Below, piece after piece: positions 16,947 to 25,544 of a stretch of 64,000 nucleotides of DNA. The position numbers were made by a program, and so were the translations under genes. The stretch covers positions 62,001 to 126,000 of the forward strand of contig WLWY01000002.1 of the NCBI GenBank assembly GCA_012103325.1. The letters run 5' to 3'. The stretch is from Alphaproteobacteria bacterium. Its GTDB lineage: Bacteria > Pseudomonadota > Alphaproteobacteria > UBA8366 > GCA-2717185. A model generated the notes under the pieces. That model ran no database searches. It worked only from the letters and a program-made list of their open reading frames with translations, and was not told the DNA's origin. Each line of letters opens with the position of its first letter. Positions within the stretch are counted from its first letter, which is position 1.

Positions 16947-18056
16947 ATGAGTGCGGTAGCGGAGTTCGAGGATGCCTTTCAGTCAACTGGCGCCACGGCG
17001 AAATTGGCGCCGGGCCCGATTGGCGGGCCGGGGGCGTGGCGTGGCGCGGATATGGCCCAGCGGTCTGGCGAATGGATCTATCAACTGTCCGAGGCCGAGG
17101 TCACGGAACTCGACGACGCGATGCGCCGGACCCGCGATCGGGACATCATTGGGATTACCCGCGACGATTTCGCCCTGCCAACCTTGGGCGGTGCGCTGGA
17201 TAACTTACGCAGTGAACTGCTGACAGGCCGCGGCTTTACCGTAATCCGGGGCGTTCCCGTAGAAGAATATTCTCTCGAAGAGGCGGCTCGCATCTATTGG
17301 GGTATCGGCGCGTATCTGGGCCGCGCCCGTTCGCAGAACGCAAAGGGTCATGTGTTGGGCCACGTCTGCGATCTTGGCGCGCGCTACGATGCGTTCAAGT
17401 ATCCGGGCAAGGCGCGTATTTATCAAACTCGAGTGCGGCAACGTTTTCATACCGACTCGACAGATATAGTCGGCCTCATGTGCCTGCAGAAAGCGAAGGC
17501 GGGCGGCGAGAGCAGCATCAGCAGTTCGGTCACCGTGCACGACGAAATGTGGCGGCGCGACCGGCGCCTCTGGGCGGAGATGTACAAGCCGCTCTGGCGC
17601 GACCGGCGCGGCGAAATTCCAGCTGGGAAGCTGGCCTATTACCCCTGCGCCGCGTTTCATTATCACGAAGGACTGCTGTCGACGATTTACGCGCGCGATT
17701 ACATCGAATCCTGCGACCGGTTCGAGGAATTACCGAAGCTGACCGAGAACCAGATCGCGGCATTGGACCTGTTCGACAAACTCTCCGAAGATCTGGAGAT
17801 CCGCCTCGACATGGCCTTCGAACCAGGCGACATCCAGTTCCTGCACAACCATCAGATCCTGCACGCCCGTGCCGACTTCGAAGATTGGCCTGAAGTCGAA
17901 CGCAAACGCCACCTGTTGCGCCTCTGGCTCAGCCCCGAGGACGCAAGGCCGTTGCCGGACAGTTTCCTGGAGCGCTATCTGGGCCTGGAAATCGGCAACC
18001 GCGGCGGCATCATCGCGCCGGGCGCAGAACTGAACGTGCCGCTGGTGCCGGAGTAG
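16947..18056 (+). CDS. TauD/TfdA-family Fe(II)/2OG oxygenase
   Basis: A 369-residue member of the TauD/TfdA group. The iron-binding HxD is in RFHTDSTDIVGL and the distal His in FLHNHQILHARADF, followed by RHLLRLWLSPED, whose Arg would hold 2-oxoglutarate. It is longer than typical TauD (about 280 residues), with an N-terminal extension seen in the GAB/clavaminate-synthase-like branch. It should hydroxylate a small organic acid or amine in the cytoplasm; the substrate is unknown. The gene stands alone, 77 bp after the exported helical protein and convergent with the OmpA-lipoprotein gene. Confidence 0.87.
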   Translation: MSAVAEFEDAFQSTGATAKLAPGPIGGPGAWRGADMAQRSGEWIYQLSEAEVTELDDAMRRTRDRDIIGITRDDFALPTLGGALDNLRSELLTGRGFTVIRGVPVEEYSLEEAARIYWGIGAYLGRARSQNAKGHVLGHVCDLGARYDAFKYPGKARIYQTRVRQRFHTDSTDIVGLMCLQKAKAGGESSISSSVTVHDEMWRRDRRLWAEMYKPLWRDRRGEIPAGKLAYYPCAAFHYHEGLLSTIYARDYIESCDRFEELPKLTENQIAALDLFDKLSEDLEIRLDMAFEPGDIQFLHNHQILHARADFEDWPEVERKRHLLRLWLSPEDARPLPDSFLERYLGLEIGNRGGIIAPGAELNVPLVPE

Positions 18057-18109
18057 ACCGCTTACAAGGTGCCGATTTAAGACCATGGTGAGGTCGACGA
18101 CTCTAAAAG

Positions 18110-18730
18110 TTACCGCACGATGACTTCCACACGACGGTTGCGGCGTTCGGGTGCGCCGTCCGGCGTTTGGATAATAGGATTCTTTTCGCCGTGCCAGCTG
18201 TAATCGATGATGTCAGGGTCTACGCCTGCTTTAACCAGCCTCTTGTGGATTACTCTGGCGCGGCGTCGCGAGAGCGGTTCGTTGTAGGATTCTGGCCCTG
18301 TCCGGTCCGTATGGCCGATGATGCTGATGTCAGGCGCTGTGCGGCTTTCGATTTCAGCGAGAATATTAGGCCATAGGGCGTTTGAAGGGCGGGTCATGCG
18401 TGTTCTATCTGTGCGGAAATACAAAGTAAACGTTGTCGGCGGCTTGGGCTGGGCCGCGATTGCGGATTTGAAAATCGAGTCTACGTTTTCGTCCTTGATT
18501 TGAAAGACCTGACCTGGCGCCTGGTTTGAGGAATTGAGGCGCGTTGCAGCGCTGGCGCTGCTCAGCGTCGTCGAACCACCTGCTGTCGTTACGGTAACCT
18601 GCCCGACCTTGCCGTCGGCTTCGGGCAACAGGACGATCAAATCGCGTGGTGTCGACTCGCAGGCAGCGGTTGCAAGCAATAGAAGCATGACTGCGACTGA
18701 TTTTGTAAGCTGTACTGTTCGCTTAGTCAT
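18110..18730 (-). CDS. OmpA-family lipoprotein
   Basis: The 206-residue product has a lipoprotein signal (VAVMLLLLATAAC, lipobox ending at Cys24). Residues about 105-206 form an OmpA C-terminal domain (DISIIGHTDRTGPESYNEPLSRRRARVIHKRL; ERRNRRVEVIV), which binds peptidoglycan. The linker between them carries an unusual Ser/Thr-rich stretch. It should anchor to the outer membrane. It overlaps the end of the FecR-domain gene by 8 bp, so both are in one operon divergent from a CHASE2 adenylate cyclase gene. The same three domain types often occur together in proteobacteria (recollection), suggesting a shared envelope-sensing function. Confidence 0.88.
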   Translation of the reverse strand: MTKRTVQLTKSVAVMLLLLATAACESTPRDLIVLLPEADGKVGQVTVTTAGGSTTLSSASAATRLNSSNQAPGQVFQIKDENVDSIFKSAIAAQPKPPTTFTLYFRTDRTRMTRPSNALWPNILAEIESRTAPDISIIGHTDRTGPESYNEPLSRRRARVIHKRLVKAGVDPDIIDYSWHGEKNPIIQTPDGAPERRNRRVEVIVR

Positions 18731-19190
18731 CGTTTCCCGCGACCTTTACCAATAGACGCGTGCCACGCACGCCGAGCGTTGCGAGCGGTGTCTTAATTTT
18801 GACGGCGTCCGGTGAAAGTTTCGCGATCAAGCCCGACACATACTGCACGGTGCCTTTGCTGATCTTAGTAATCAGGGAAAATGAGCCCTGCTCCGGCTGA
18901 AGCAGATAGGATTCCAAGACGAGGCGCGAATTGGGCCCGAGTGACAGGAGCGTATTGTCTTTTAATGTCACGCCGAGTGCGCCGTCCTTTCCTGTTTCGA
19001 GGACATCTTTTTCATAAAGCGGTTGCCCCGATGCGGCGGACGTGCGATCGGCACTTCGGACAATCGACGAACTCCCGGCTACCGTTTTCACAAAGCCAAT
19101 CGTCTCGTGTGAGGACTGGGCAAATGCATTGCCGCTAGCGAGCAAGAGGGTTATCGCCAACGCGTTCGCAAACTTCCATCCGGCAGCCAT
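18723..19190 (-). CDS. Exported FecR-domain protein
   Basis: The 155-residue protein has a signal peptide (ALAITLLLASGNAFAQ) and one FecR domain: GFVKTVAGSSSIVRS, LYEKDVLETGKDGALGVTLKDNTLLSLGPNSRL, then IKTPLATLGVRGT. Unlike classical FecR it has no N-terminal anti-sigma segment or transmembrane helix, so it acts entirely in the periplasm, probably as a structural or ligand-binding beta domain. GGGGAGGTTCC before the ATG is a strong RBS. It is the first gene of a pair with the OmpA lipoprotein and shares a 126-bp divergent promoter region with the adenylate cyclase gene. Confidence 0.88.
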   Translation of the reverse strand: MAAGWKFANALAITLLLASGNAFAQSSHETIGFVKTVAGSSSIVRSADRTSAASGQPLYEKDVLETGKDGALGVTLKDNTLLSLGPNSRLVLESYLLQPEQGSFSLITKISKGTVQYVSGLIAKLSPDAVKIKTPLATLGVRGTRLLVKVAGNDD

Positions 19191-19316
19191 GGAACCTCCC
19201 CGTCGATTTAATTTTGTGGACAGTATACGGAATTACCATTGCTAGGAACATTATGTTTGCAACAACGGTACAGCGGCGAACTTTCCGTGCGTTGGGGGGC
19301 TTGATAAGATCATGAC

Positions 19317-21311
19317 ATGCGGGTGTCGGCATCATTCTTTATCCCCCTTGCGATTGTCGCGGCCGGGCTCGTACTTCGAATAGCCGATCCGGCGCCGCTT
19401 CAAGCTCTGCGGGGCGATACGTTCGATCTATATCAACGATTATTGCCGAGGCCTTACCTACCAAGTCCGGTGCGTGTGATCGATATCGACGACGAAAGTC
19501 TGCGGCGTATCGGCCAATGGCCGTGGCCACGGACGGTTGTCGCGCAAATGATCGAAAAATTGCGGAACGCCGGCGCGTCGGCCATTGCACTCGATATTAT
19601 TTTCGCCGAGCCAGACCGCACGTCGCCAAGCCGCATTCTTCCTCTTTGGCCCCGTTCCGAAGAAACCGATATCTTGCGTGCGGCCGCGGCGGCCGGGCGA
19701 TTACCTGATCATGATGAAGTCCTGGCAAAAACAATTGCCGGCGGGAGGGTTGTGACCGGATTTGCGCTCAAGTACGAGCCTGGCGGCGCTCCGGTCGTCA
19801 AGGCCGGCGTTGCCACAATTGGCCCGGACCCTTTAGCCAGCGTGCCACGATTTGGCGGTGCATTGACGAGCCTCGACAGTATTCAGGAGGCGGCTGCCGG
19901 AAATGCCGCTCTGACGATGATCCCGGATGCCGACGGTGTGTTGCGCCGGATTCAGCTACTTATGGGAAAGGACGACACGGTTTATCCCACACTTGGCGCC
20001 GAAGCCCTGCGCGTTGCTGTGGGAGCAGAAACCATTGTCGCACGCGCTGATTCGCCGGGAAGGCTTGCAGGCCTTGTTATTGGCGAGCATAGCATTCCGA
20101 CCAATAGCGAAGGCCAAATCCGACTATATGACACAGGTCCCGTTCCGGGCCGCGTTTGGCCAGCTTGGAAAATCTTTGAGAGCGGTGCGGAAGGCAAGCG
20201 GGGCTCCACAGACAGCAGCCTTTTGCAAAATTTCGACAAAGCCATTGTCTTCGTTGGCAGCAGTGCGATCGGCATCGAGGACGTTCAACATTCCCCTCTC
20301 AGTACGGTAACGCTCGGCGTGGCAATTCATGCACAGGCGGTGGAACAAATACTCTCGCGCAGCTTTATATTTAGGCCTGATTGGACAGCTGCCCTGGAAG
20401 TTATGTTCACCGTCCTGATCGGCATAATTCTCACACTTCTTCTGCCGCGCCTTACCGCATTGAGCGGCTTTGCCCTGGTTATGGTTCTGGTCCTGGCAAC
20501 GCTCGGGACGTGCTGGATAGCATTTGTCGAACTGGGATATCTTCTGGCGCCCGGCTATTCAGTGGCAACCATTGCCGCGGTCTATTTGAGCTGCACGCTG
20601 CTTGGTTATCTATCGTCTGAGAAGCAACGGCGCGAGGTTCGTGCGGCGTTTGGGCAATATCTCGCGCCGGTGATGATCGATCAGCTCGCTGCAAACCCAA
20701 ATTTGCTCTCTCTCGGCGGCGATATGCGCGAGGTCACAGTTTTGTTCTGTGATATTCGAGGGTTCACCGCGATGTCTGAGCGGCTTGGAGCGGAGGATCT
20801 CACGCGGTTAGTCAATCGTTTTCTCACTGCCATGAGCGGAGCCATTCTCGAGTCCGGAGGCACCATCGACAAATATATCGGGGACTGCGTCATGGCGTTC
20901 TGGAATGCGCCGCTGGACGATCCCGCGCATGCGCAACATGCTTGCGAGGCGGCATTGTTGATGCGGGCGCGGCTGGGCGAACTAAACAAAGAATTGCGCG
21001 TCGAGGCACAAGGCAAGGAAACATCTGTTGGCGCGCTTGAGATGGGTATCGGTATCAATACCGGCCCCTGCTGCGTTGGTAACATGGGGTCGGAACAAAG
21101 ATTCAATTACTCCGTGCTCGGCGACAGTGTCAATCTCGCTGCCCGGTTCGAAGAGGAAAGCAAGAGTTTCGACGTCGACATCATTGTTGGGGAGAGCACC
21201 CGGCAGTGGGTTCCGGAACTGAATGCTCTCGCGTTGGGGCAAGTGACCGTTCGCGGTCGCAAGCAGCCGGTGGAAGTCTACACATTGCCTGAGAACCGTG
21301 TGCCCGATTAG
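19317..21311 (+). CDS. CHASE2-domain class III adenylate/guanylate cyclase
   Basis: A 664-residue membrane protein. The N-terminal helix (FFIPLAIVAAGLVLRI) is followed by a periplasmic CHASE2 domain to about 350 (DTFDLYQRL, VIDIDDESLRRIGQWPWPR). Three transmembrane helices lie at about 360-435 and a class III nucleotide cyclase domain from about 475. The metal-binding Asp residues are in VLFCDIRGFTAM and KYIGDCVMAFWNAP; NYSVLGDSVNLAARFE follows. It should make cAMP (or cGMP) in response to a periplasmic signal. It is divergent from the FecR/OmpA pair, suggesting that those proteins report or set the envelope state sensed by CHASE2 (inference). Confidence 0.92.
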   Translation: MRVSASFFIPLAIVAAGLVLRIADPAPLQALRGDTFDLYQRLLPRPYLPSPVRVIDIDDESLRRIGQWPWPRTVVAQMIEKLRNAGASAIALDIIFAEPDRTSPSRILPLWPRSEETDILRAAAAAGRLPDHDEVLAKTIAGGRVVTGFALKYEPGGAPVVKAGVATIGPDPLASVPRFGGALTSLDSIQEAAAGNAALTMIPDADGVLRRIQLLMGKDDTVYPTLGAEALRVAVGAETIVARADSPGRLAGLVIGEHSIPTNSEGQIRLYDTGPVPGRVWPAWKIFESGAEGKRGSTDSSLLQNFDKAIVFVGSSAIGIEDVQHSPLSTVTLGVAIHAQAVEQILSRSFIFRPDWTAALEVMFTVLIGIILTLLLPRLTALSGFALVMVLVLATLGTCWIAFVELGYLLAPGYSVATIAAVYLSCTLLGYLSSEKQRREVRAAFGQYLAPVMIDQLAANPNLLSLGGDMREVTVLFCDIRGFTAMSERLGAEDLTRLVNRFLTAMSGAILESGGTIDKYIGDCVMAFWNAPLDDPAHAQHACEAALLMRARLGELNKELRVEAQGKETSVGALEMGIGINTGPCCVGNMGSEQRFNYSVLGDSVNLAARFEEESKSFDVDIIVGESTRQWVPELNALALGQVTVRGRKQPVEVYTLPENRVPD

Positions 21312-21426
21312 GGTTGTATCGGAGCGGGTCGCTGTGGCTTTCGACACGCTCCAGAGTATCAAACATAAAGCTGAAGCATTGGCGGATGTGTCAGCGGATT
21401 TGGACTTCCGTGCTGAGGAATAGGAT

Positions 21427-23043
21427 ATGCAGAACGCAGACACTGAAACCTACGATTATATCGTTGTCGGCGCGGGTTCCGCCGGCTCGGTGGTGGCGAA
21501 CCGGCTGTCGGCGAACCCGGCCCATCGCGTGCTGCTGCTGGAGGCCGGACCGGCGAGCAATTTCTGGTCACGCTTTCCGATAGGGTACGCCAAGCTCGTC
21601 AATAACCCCGCCGCCAACTGGCTTTATTCTGCCGAGCCGGAAGCGAGTACAAATGGCCGCAAACTAAATGTGCCGCGCGGGAAAATGCTCGGCGGTTCGA
21701 GTTCGATCAACGGACTCGTGTTCGTGCGCGGGCAGGCGCAGGACTTCGATAGCTGGGCACAGATGGGGAATAAGGGCTGGAGCTATGAGGGGGTTCTGCC
21801 TTTTTATAAACGCTTGGAGTCTTACGAAGGCGGCGGCGATGACGAGTACCGTGGTCGTGATGGCCCGCTTCGGGTCACGCATCCGGATGAAAAAGGCCCG
21901 CTATTTGACGCCCTGATCGTAGCCGCCGGCCAGGTCGGTATTCCCCACAATCCGGACTATAACGGCGCGACGCAGGAAGGCATCTCGATGAGCCAGGCGA
22001 CCATCGCCCGTGGCCGTCGAATGAGCACCGCGCATTGTTTCTTGGATCCGGTCAAGGACCGCGGGAACCTCCATATTCAAACCGACGCTCTGACGGAAGG
22101 TTTGATGCTCGACGGCAAACGCTGTGTCGGTGTGCGCTATTCCGTTGGCGGACAACCGCGCGAAGCGCGCGTGACCGGCGAAGTGGTTGTGAGCGCCGGC
22201 ACGATCAATTCACCGCAATTGCTTGAGCTTTCCGGTATCGGCCAACCGGAGCGGCTCAAGGGGCTTGGTATCGAGGTGAAACACGAACTCCCCGGCGTCG
22301 GCGAAAATTTGCGCGACCACTATGCGCCCCGGACCCGCTGGGCAATCAGTAAGCCCGGCGTAACGTATAATGAACGGGCGAGGGGACTACGGCTTATCGG
22401 AACGACGTTGCGCTATTTGCTCACCGGGAAAGGCTTCATGGGCATTCCGGCCGCACCGATGCGTGCGTTCATCAAGACGCGGGAAGGGCTGGACGCGCCG
22501 GATGGGCTGCTCGGCTGGGTGCCGCTGTTGTACGAACCCGGTTACAAGGCATCGGCGCAGTCCGGTGTGACGTGTTACGCCCACGCCATGCGGCCCGAAA
22601 GCAAAGGCCATATCCACATTACATCGGCTGACCCGCGGCAAGCGCCGGCGATCAATTTCAACTTCCTCTCCGCCGCACCGGATGCGGAGATCACGATCCG
22701 CGCCATTCGTATCGCCCGCGCCGTGATGACCGCCCCCGCGATGAAGGCAGTCGGTACGACCGAGATCGCGCCAGGATCGGATCTCGCGACGGACGACGAG
22801 ATCCTGTCTTGGGTGAAAGCGGCGGGGGAAACCACCTACCACCCGGTGGGCACGTGCAAGATGGGGTCGGATCCGATGGCCGTTGTCGATGATCAGCTTA
22901 AGGTGCGCGGCGTCGAAGGATTACGCGTCGCCGACGCCTCGATCATGCCGACGCAGATCTCCGGGAACACAAACGCGCCTTCCATTATGATCGGCGAGAA
23001 AGTCGCGGACATGGTTTTGGGCGGCGTGTTCAAGAACGGCTAG
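21427..23043 (+). CDS. GMC-family oxidoreductase (choline/alcohol dehydrogenase-like)
   Basis: The 538-residue flavoprotein has the FAD motif YIVVGAGSAGSVVANRLS, the GMC signature GKMLGGSSSINGLVFVRG, the second signature SAGTINSPQLLELSGIG, and the C-terminal active-site block YHPVGTCKMG with SGNTNAPSIMIGEKVAD. The His-Asn pair in these blocks is the catalytic one. GMC enzymes oxidise alcohols such as choline, polyethylene glycol or aliphatic alcohols to aldehydes with FAD. There is no signal peptide. GAGGAATAGGAT precedes the ATG. It is followed by a SnoaL-like gene on the same strand, 80 bp downstream. Confidence 0.92.
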   Translation: MQNADTETYDYIVVGAGSAGSVVANRLSANPAHRVLLLEAGPASNFWSRFPIGYAKLVNNPAANWLYSAEPEASTNGRKLNVPRGKMLGGSSSINGLVFVRGQAQDFDSWAQMGNKGWSYEGVLPFYKRLESYEGGGDDEYRGRDGPLRVTHPDEKGPLFDALIVAAGQVGIPHNPDYNGATQEGISMSQATIARGRRMSTAHCFLDPVKDRGNLHIQTDALTEGLMLDGKRCVGVRYSVGGQPREARVTGEVVVSAGTINSPQLLELSGIGQPERLKGLGIEVKHELPGVGENLRDHYAPRTRWAISKPGVTYNERARGLRLIGTTLRYLLTGKGFMGIPAAPMRAFIKTREGLDAPDGLLGWVPLLYEPGYKASAQSGVTCYAHAMRPESKGHIHITSADPRQAPAINFNFLSAAPDAEITIRAIRIARAVMTAPAMKAVGTTEIAPGSDLATDDEILSWVKAAGETTYHPVGTCKMGSDPMAVVDDQLKVRGVEGLRVADASIMPTQISGNTNAPSIMIGEKVADMVLGGVFKNG

Positions 23044-23074
23044 CATTGTATTTCTGCACTGTTTCTACTTTAAA

Positions 23075-23103
23075 TTGTTAGTGCTACGCTTTGGCATTGT
23101 AAG
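23075..23103 (+). promoter_or_regulatory. Possible sigma-70 type promoter
   Basis: TTGTTA (23075-23080) and TGTAAG (23098-23103) are separated by 17 bp, in the 80-bp gap before the SnoaL-like gene. The -35 match is fair and the -10 match weak. GAGGGGAGACAGGGG follows as RBS. Confidence 0.3.
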
Positions 23104-23123
23104 AATTAGAGGGGAGACAGGGG

Positions 23124-23540
23124 ATGACTGCTGAAGACGCAAATGTCGCTCGGTTACGCGATCGATATGTCGCATGGCACAAGACCAAGGGTGATGCGAA
23201 TATCTGGTACGATCTGTTCGCCGACGAGATTGCCTGGGGCTCGCTGGCCGACGGCAAGCCGGGCATGGAGTTTTCCAAACCGCGAGCATCAAAGGCGGAA
23301 GTCGTCAGTTATTTCGAGGAGCTGGCGAGGGACTGGGCGATGGAGTTCTACCATATCAACGAATATGTCGCGCAGGGCGATCGCGTCGTCGCGCTCGGCG
23401 AATGCTCGTGGACGTATCGCAAGACGGGCAGGACTGTGACGATTCCAAAGGTCGATGTCTGGAAGTTCAAGGACGGCAAAGCGGTCGAGTTCATGGAACA
23501 TTACGACACGCATACGGCCTTGGCGGCTTGTGAGCCGTAG
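23124..23540 (+). CDS. SnoaL/NTF2-like protein
   Basis: A 138-residue protein with the alpha+beta cone pattern of the NTF2/SnoaL fold: an N-terminal helix (LRDRYVAWHKTKG), WYDLFADEIAWGS, a central helix, HINEYVAQGDRVVALGECSWTYRKTG and the final strand KAVEFMEHYDT. Members are isomerases, cyclases or small-molecule binders; no specific activity can be assigned. A strong purine-rich RBS (GAGGGGAGACAGGGG) precedes the ATG. It lies between the GMC gene and a convergent TauD gene, so it may process a product of the nearby oxygenases. Confidence 0.8.
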   Translation: MTAEDANVARLRDRYVAWHKTKGDANIWYDLFADEIAWGSLADGKPGMEFSKPRASKAEVVSYFEELARDWAMEFYHINEYVAQGDRVVALGECSWTYRKTGRTVTIPKVDVWKFKDGKAVEFMEHYDTHTALAACEP

Positions 23541-23546
23541 AGGTAT

Positions 23547-24428
23547 TCAGGCCAGCGCCGGCCGTTCGGTACCCTTGATCGCTACGCGCCACAATTTCCG
23601 TTCGTGCGGAAAATAGTCCGCGACGGGATAGTGCAGGCAGTGAACGTTTTCCCACACCACGAGCGTGTTGGGCGTCCAGCAGAGCCGGAAATGGAATTCC
23701 GGGCGCTGGACATGCCGGTACAACTTCTTCAGTAGCGCGTCGCCTTGCTCGTTCTGCATTTCGGCGATGCTGCGGCAATAGATTGGAATATTCACGAACA
23801 GGAATTTGCGGCCGTTATCAGGGTTTAGACCGACAAGCGGATGGCGTACCGACGGCGCGTTCTCCATCCCAGTCATCTGTTCCTTGGTATAGCGCCGCTT
23901 GGAGTTCTGCGTCGGCGTGATCTTGTGCAGCGTATGCAGACCTTCGATCCGCTTCTTCGTCGCTTCCGAGAGGCTGTCATATGCTGCTTCCAGGCTCGCA
24001 AACAGCGTATCGCCGCCGCAGGGCGGTAGGATTTTGGCGTGCAGACTTAAAATCGGCGACGGAAGGTCACGGAAGGAATGATCCATGTGCCAGAAGTTGA
24101 TCCGCTGTCGTTCGTCCGGCCGGATATGGATCGCCCCGACCTGTGGCGGATTGCCCGGCTCGGCGACCAGGTCTTCCGTCACGGGGTCGCCGAATATGCG
24201 CATGAATGAGGCGTATTGCGCTGTTGTGATGTTTTGATTGCGGAATACGATGGCCTTACGGTCGACAAGTATGGATCGGATCGCTTCGGCGTCCGCGTCG
24301 GTTAGTTGAGCCAGATCGATGCCGCCAATTTCCGCGCCGACTCTGGGCGTGATGGGGTGAATATCGAACGTTTGGTCAGAGGCCAAATTCTCCGAATATG
24401 AGCGACGTTCCGCTGGTGAATTGGACAT
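23547..24428 (-). CDS. TauD/TfdA-family Fe(II)/2OG dioxygenase
   Basis: The 293-residue protein follows the TauD pattern: FDIHPITPRVGAEIGGIDL near the N-terminus, HxD in NFWHMDHSFRDLPS, PPCGGDTLFASLEAAYDSL, and a C-terminal block VVWENVHCLHYPVADYFPHERKLWRVAIKG with the distal His and Arg. Alpha-ketoglutarate-dependent oxidation of a sulfonate, aryloxy acid or similar is expected. It is downstream of a second TauD gene on the same strand with a 53-bp gap, so the two are probably co-transcribed. It converges with the SnoaL-like gene 6 bp away. Confidence 0.9.
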   Translation of the reverse strand: MSNSPAERRSYSENLASDQTFDIHPITPRVGAEIGGIDLAQLTDADAEAIRSILVDRKAIVFRNQNITTAQYASFMRIFGDPVTEDLVAEPGNPPQVGAIHIRPDERQRINFWHMDHSFRDLPSPILSLHAKILPPCGGDTLFASLEAAYDSLSEATKKRIEGLHTLHKITPTQNSKRRYTKEQMTGMENAPSVRHPLVGLNPDNGRKFLFVNIPIYCRSIAEMQNEQGDALLKKLYRHVQRPEFHFRLCWTPNTLVVWENVHCLHYPVADYFPHERKLWRVAIKGTERPALA

Positions 24429-24481
24429 GGCTTAACGCGCTCCAATTATTCCTTCTTCGAATGCTTTGAACGATTGCTCGA

Positions 24482-25393
24482 TTATCCCGCGCGATAGAAC
24501 GGGGCGTCGCCCTTGACCGTCACCCGGTGCCCGTAGCGTTCGTCGGGCCAGTAGTCCCACATCGCGAGATGCTGCGTGCTGCGGTTGTCCCAAAACGCAA
24601 TCGAGTTGTCGCGCCATTGGTAGCGGACCTGAAACTCCGGCCGCGCCATGTGCTGATAGAGGTACGTCAGGATGGTGGCGCTTTCCTCGATGGGGATGTC
24701 GAGAATTTTAGACGTGAAGCTTTCATTCACATACAGCGCCTGCCTGCCGGAGACGGGATGGGTGCGAACGACGGGATGGATGGTGCTCGGGAATGTCTTG
24801 CCCGTGTCGTCGATACCCTTGTCCTTGTAGCGGCCGCGATAGGCACGTTCGGATTCGTGCAGCGCCATGCAACCGGACAGGTAGGCCTTCATTCGATCGG
24901 ATAGCGCATCAAAGGCGGTATACATGTTGGCAAACAGCGTATCCCCGCCTGAAGGCGGCGTGCGATGAATCTGTAACAGGGTGCCGAGCGGCGGCTCCGC
25001 GTCGCAGGACACGTCGGTATGCCAGTCGGCGCCGTTATTGACGTAGGATTCGCCGTGCGTGTGGATGACGAAGAGTTCCGGATGCTCGTCGTTCTTCGCC
25101 GCCGCCGGGTGTAGGTGGAGCGGGCCGAAATTGCGTGCGAAGTCGATTTGCTGCACCGGGGTCAATTTCGGCTGATCGCGGAAGAACAGGACATTGTGGT
25201 TGGCGAGCGCTTGGGTGAGATCTTCGACTTGCGCTTCGGGGACCGGCTGGGTCATATCGACGCCCTCGACCTCGACACCGATGACGCGGGTCACCGGCGT
25301 AACCTCTATCGTCTCGTAGACTGCTTCCTGCCGTGCGTTGCGCAGCGCTTGCGCCCGGTCCAGTTTGCCTTCATGGAGTGGCCTGTTTGCCAT
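24482..25393 (-). CDS. TauD/TfdA-family Fe(II)/2OG dioxygenase
   Basis: A 303-residue TauD-type enzyme with VTPVTRVIGVEVEGVDM, DWHTDVSCDAEPPLG (HxD), TPPSGGDTLFANMYTAFDAL and the distal block IAFWDNRSTQHLAMWDYWPDERYGHRVTVKG. The last block, with NRSTQHLA, is very close to genuine taurine/alkylsulfonate dioxygenases. I chose ATG 25393; a GTG at 25432 would add 13 residues. It is probably co-transcribed with the TauD gene downstream, and no ABC transporter for taurine is nearby. The two paralogues differ in the loop after HxD, so they probably have different substrates. Confidence 0.9.
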   Translation of the reverse strand: MANRPLHEGKLDRAQALRNARQEAVYETIEVTPVTRVIGVEVEGVDMTQPVPEAQVEDLTQALANHNVLFFRDQPKLTPVQQIDFARNFGPLHLHPAAAKNDEHPELFVIHTHGESYVNNGADWHTDVSCDAEPPLGTLLQIHRTPPSGGDTLFANMYTAFDALSDRMKAYLSGCMALHESERAYRGRYKDKGIDDTGKTFPSTIHPVVRTHPVSGRQALYVNESFTSKILDIPIEESATILTYLYQHMARPEFQVRYQWRDNSIAFWDNRSTQHLAMWDYWPDERYGHRVTVKGDAPFYRAG

Positions 25394-25544
25394 GGATTCG
25401 TTTCCAACTCGCTCAGGTTGAGGCGGCTTCACCGCCTAGTCATGGCAACATGCTAGCCAAAATTCTCGGGCGCGAGAACCCGCTCCTAAAATTTGAGCTG
25501 CCCGAGTAAGCGGGAGGATTCGCCGCGTGCGACCTTCCGCTCCG

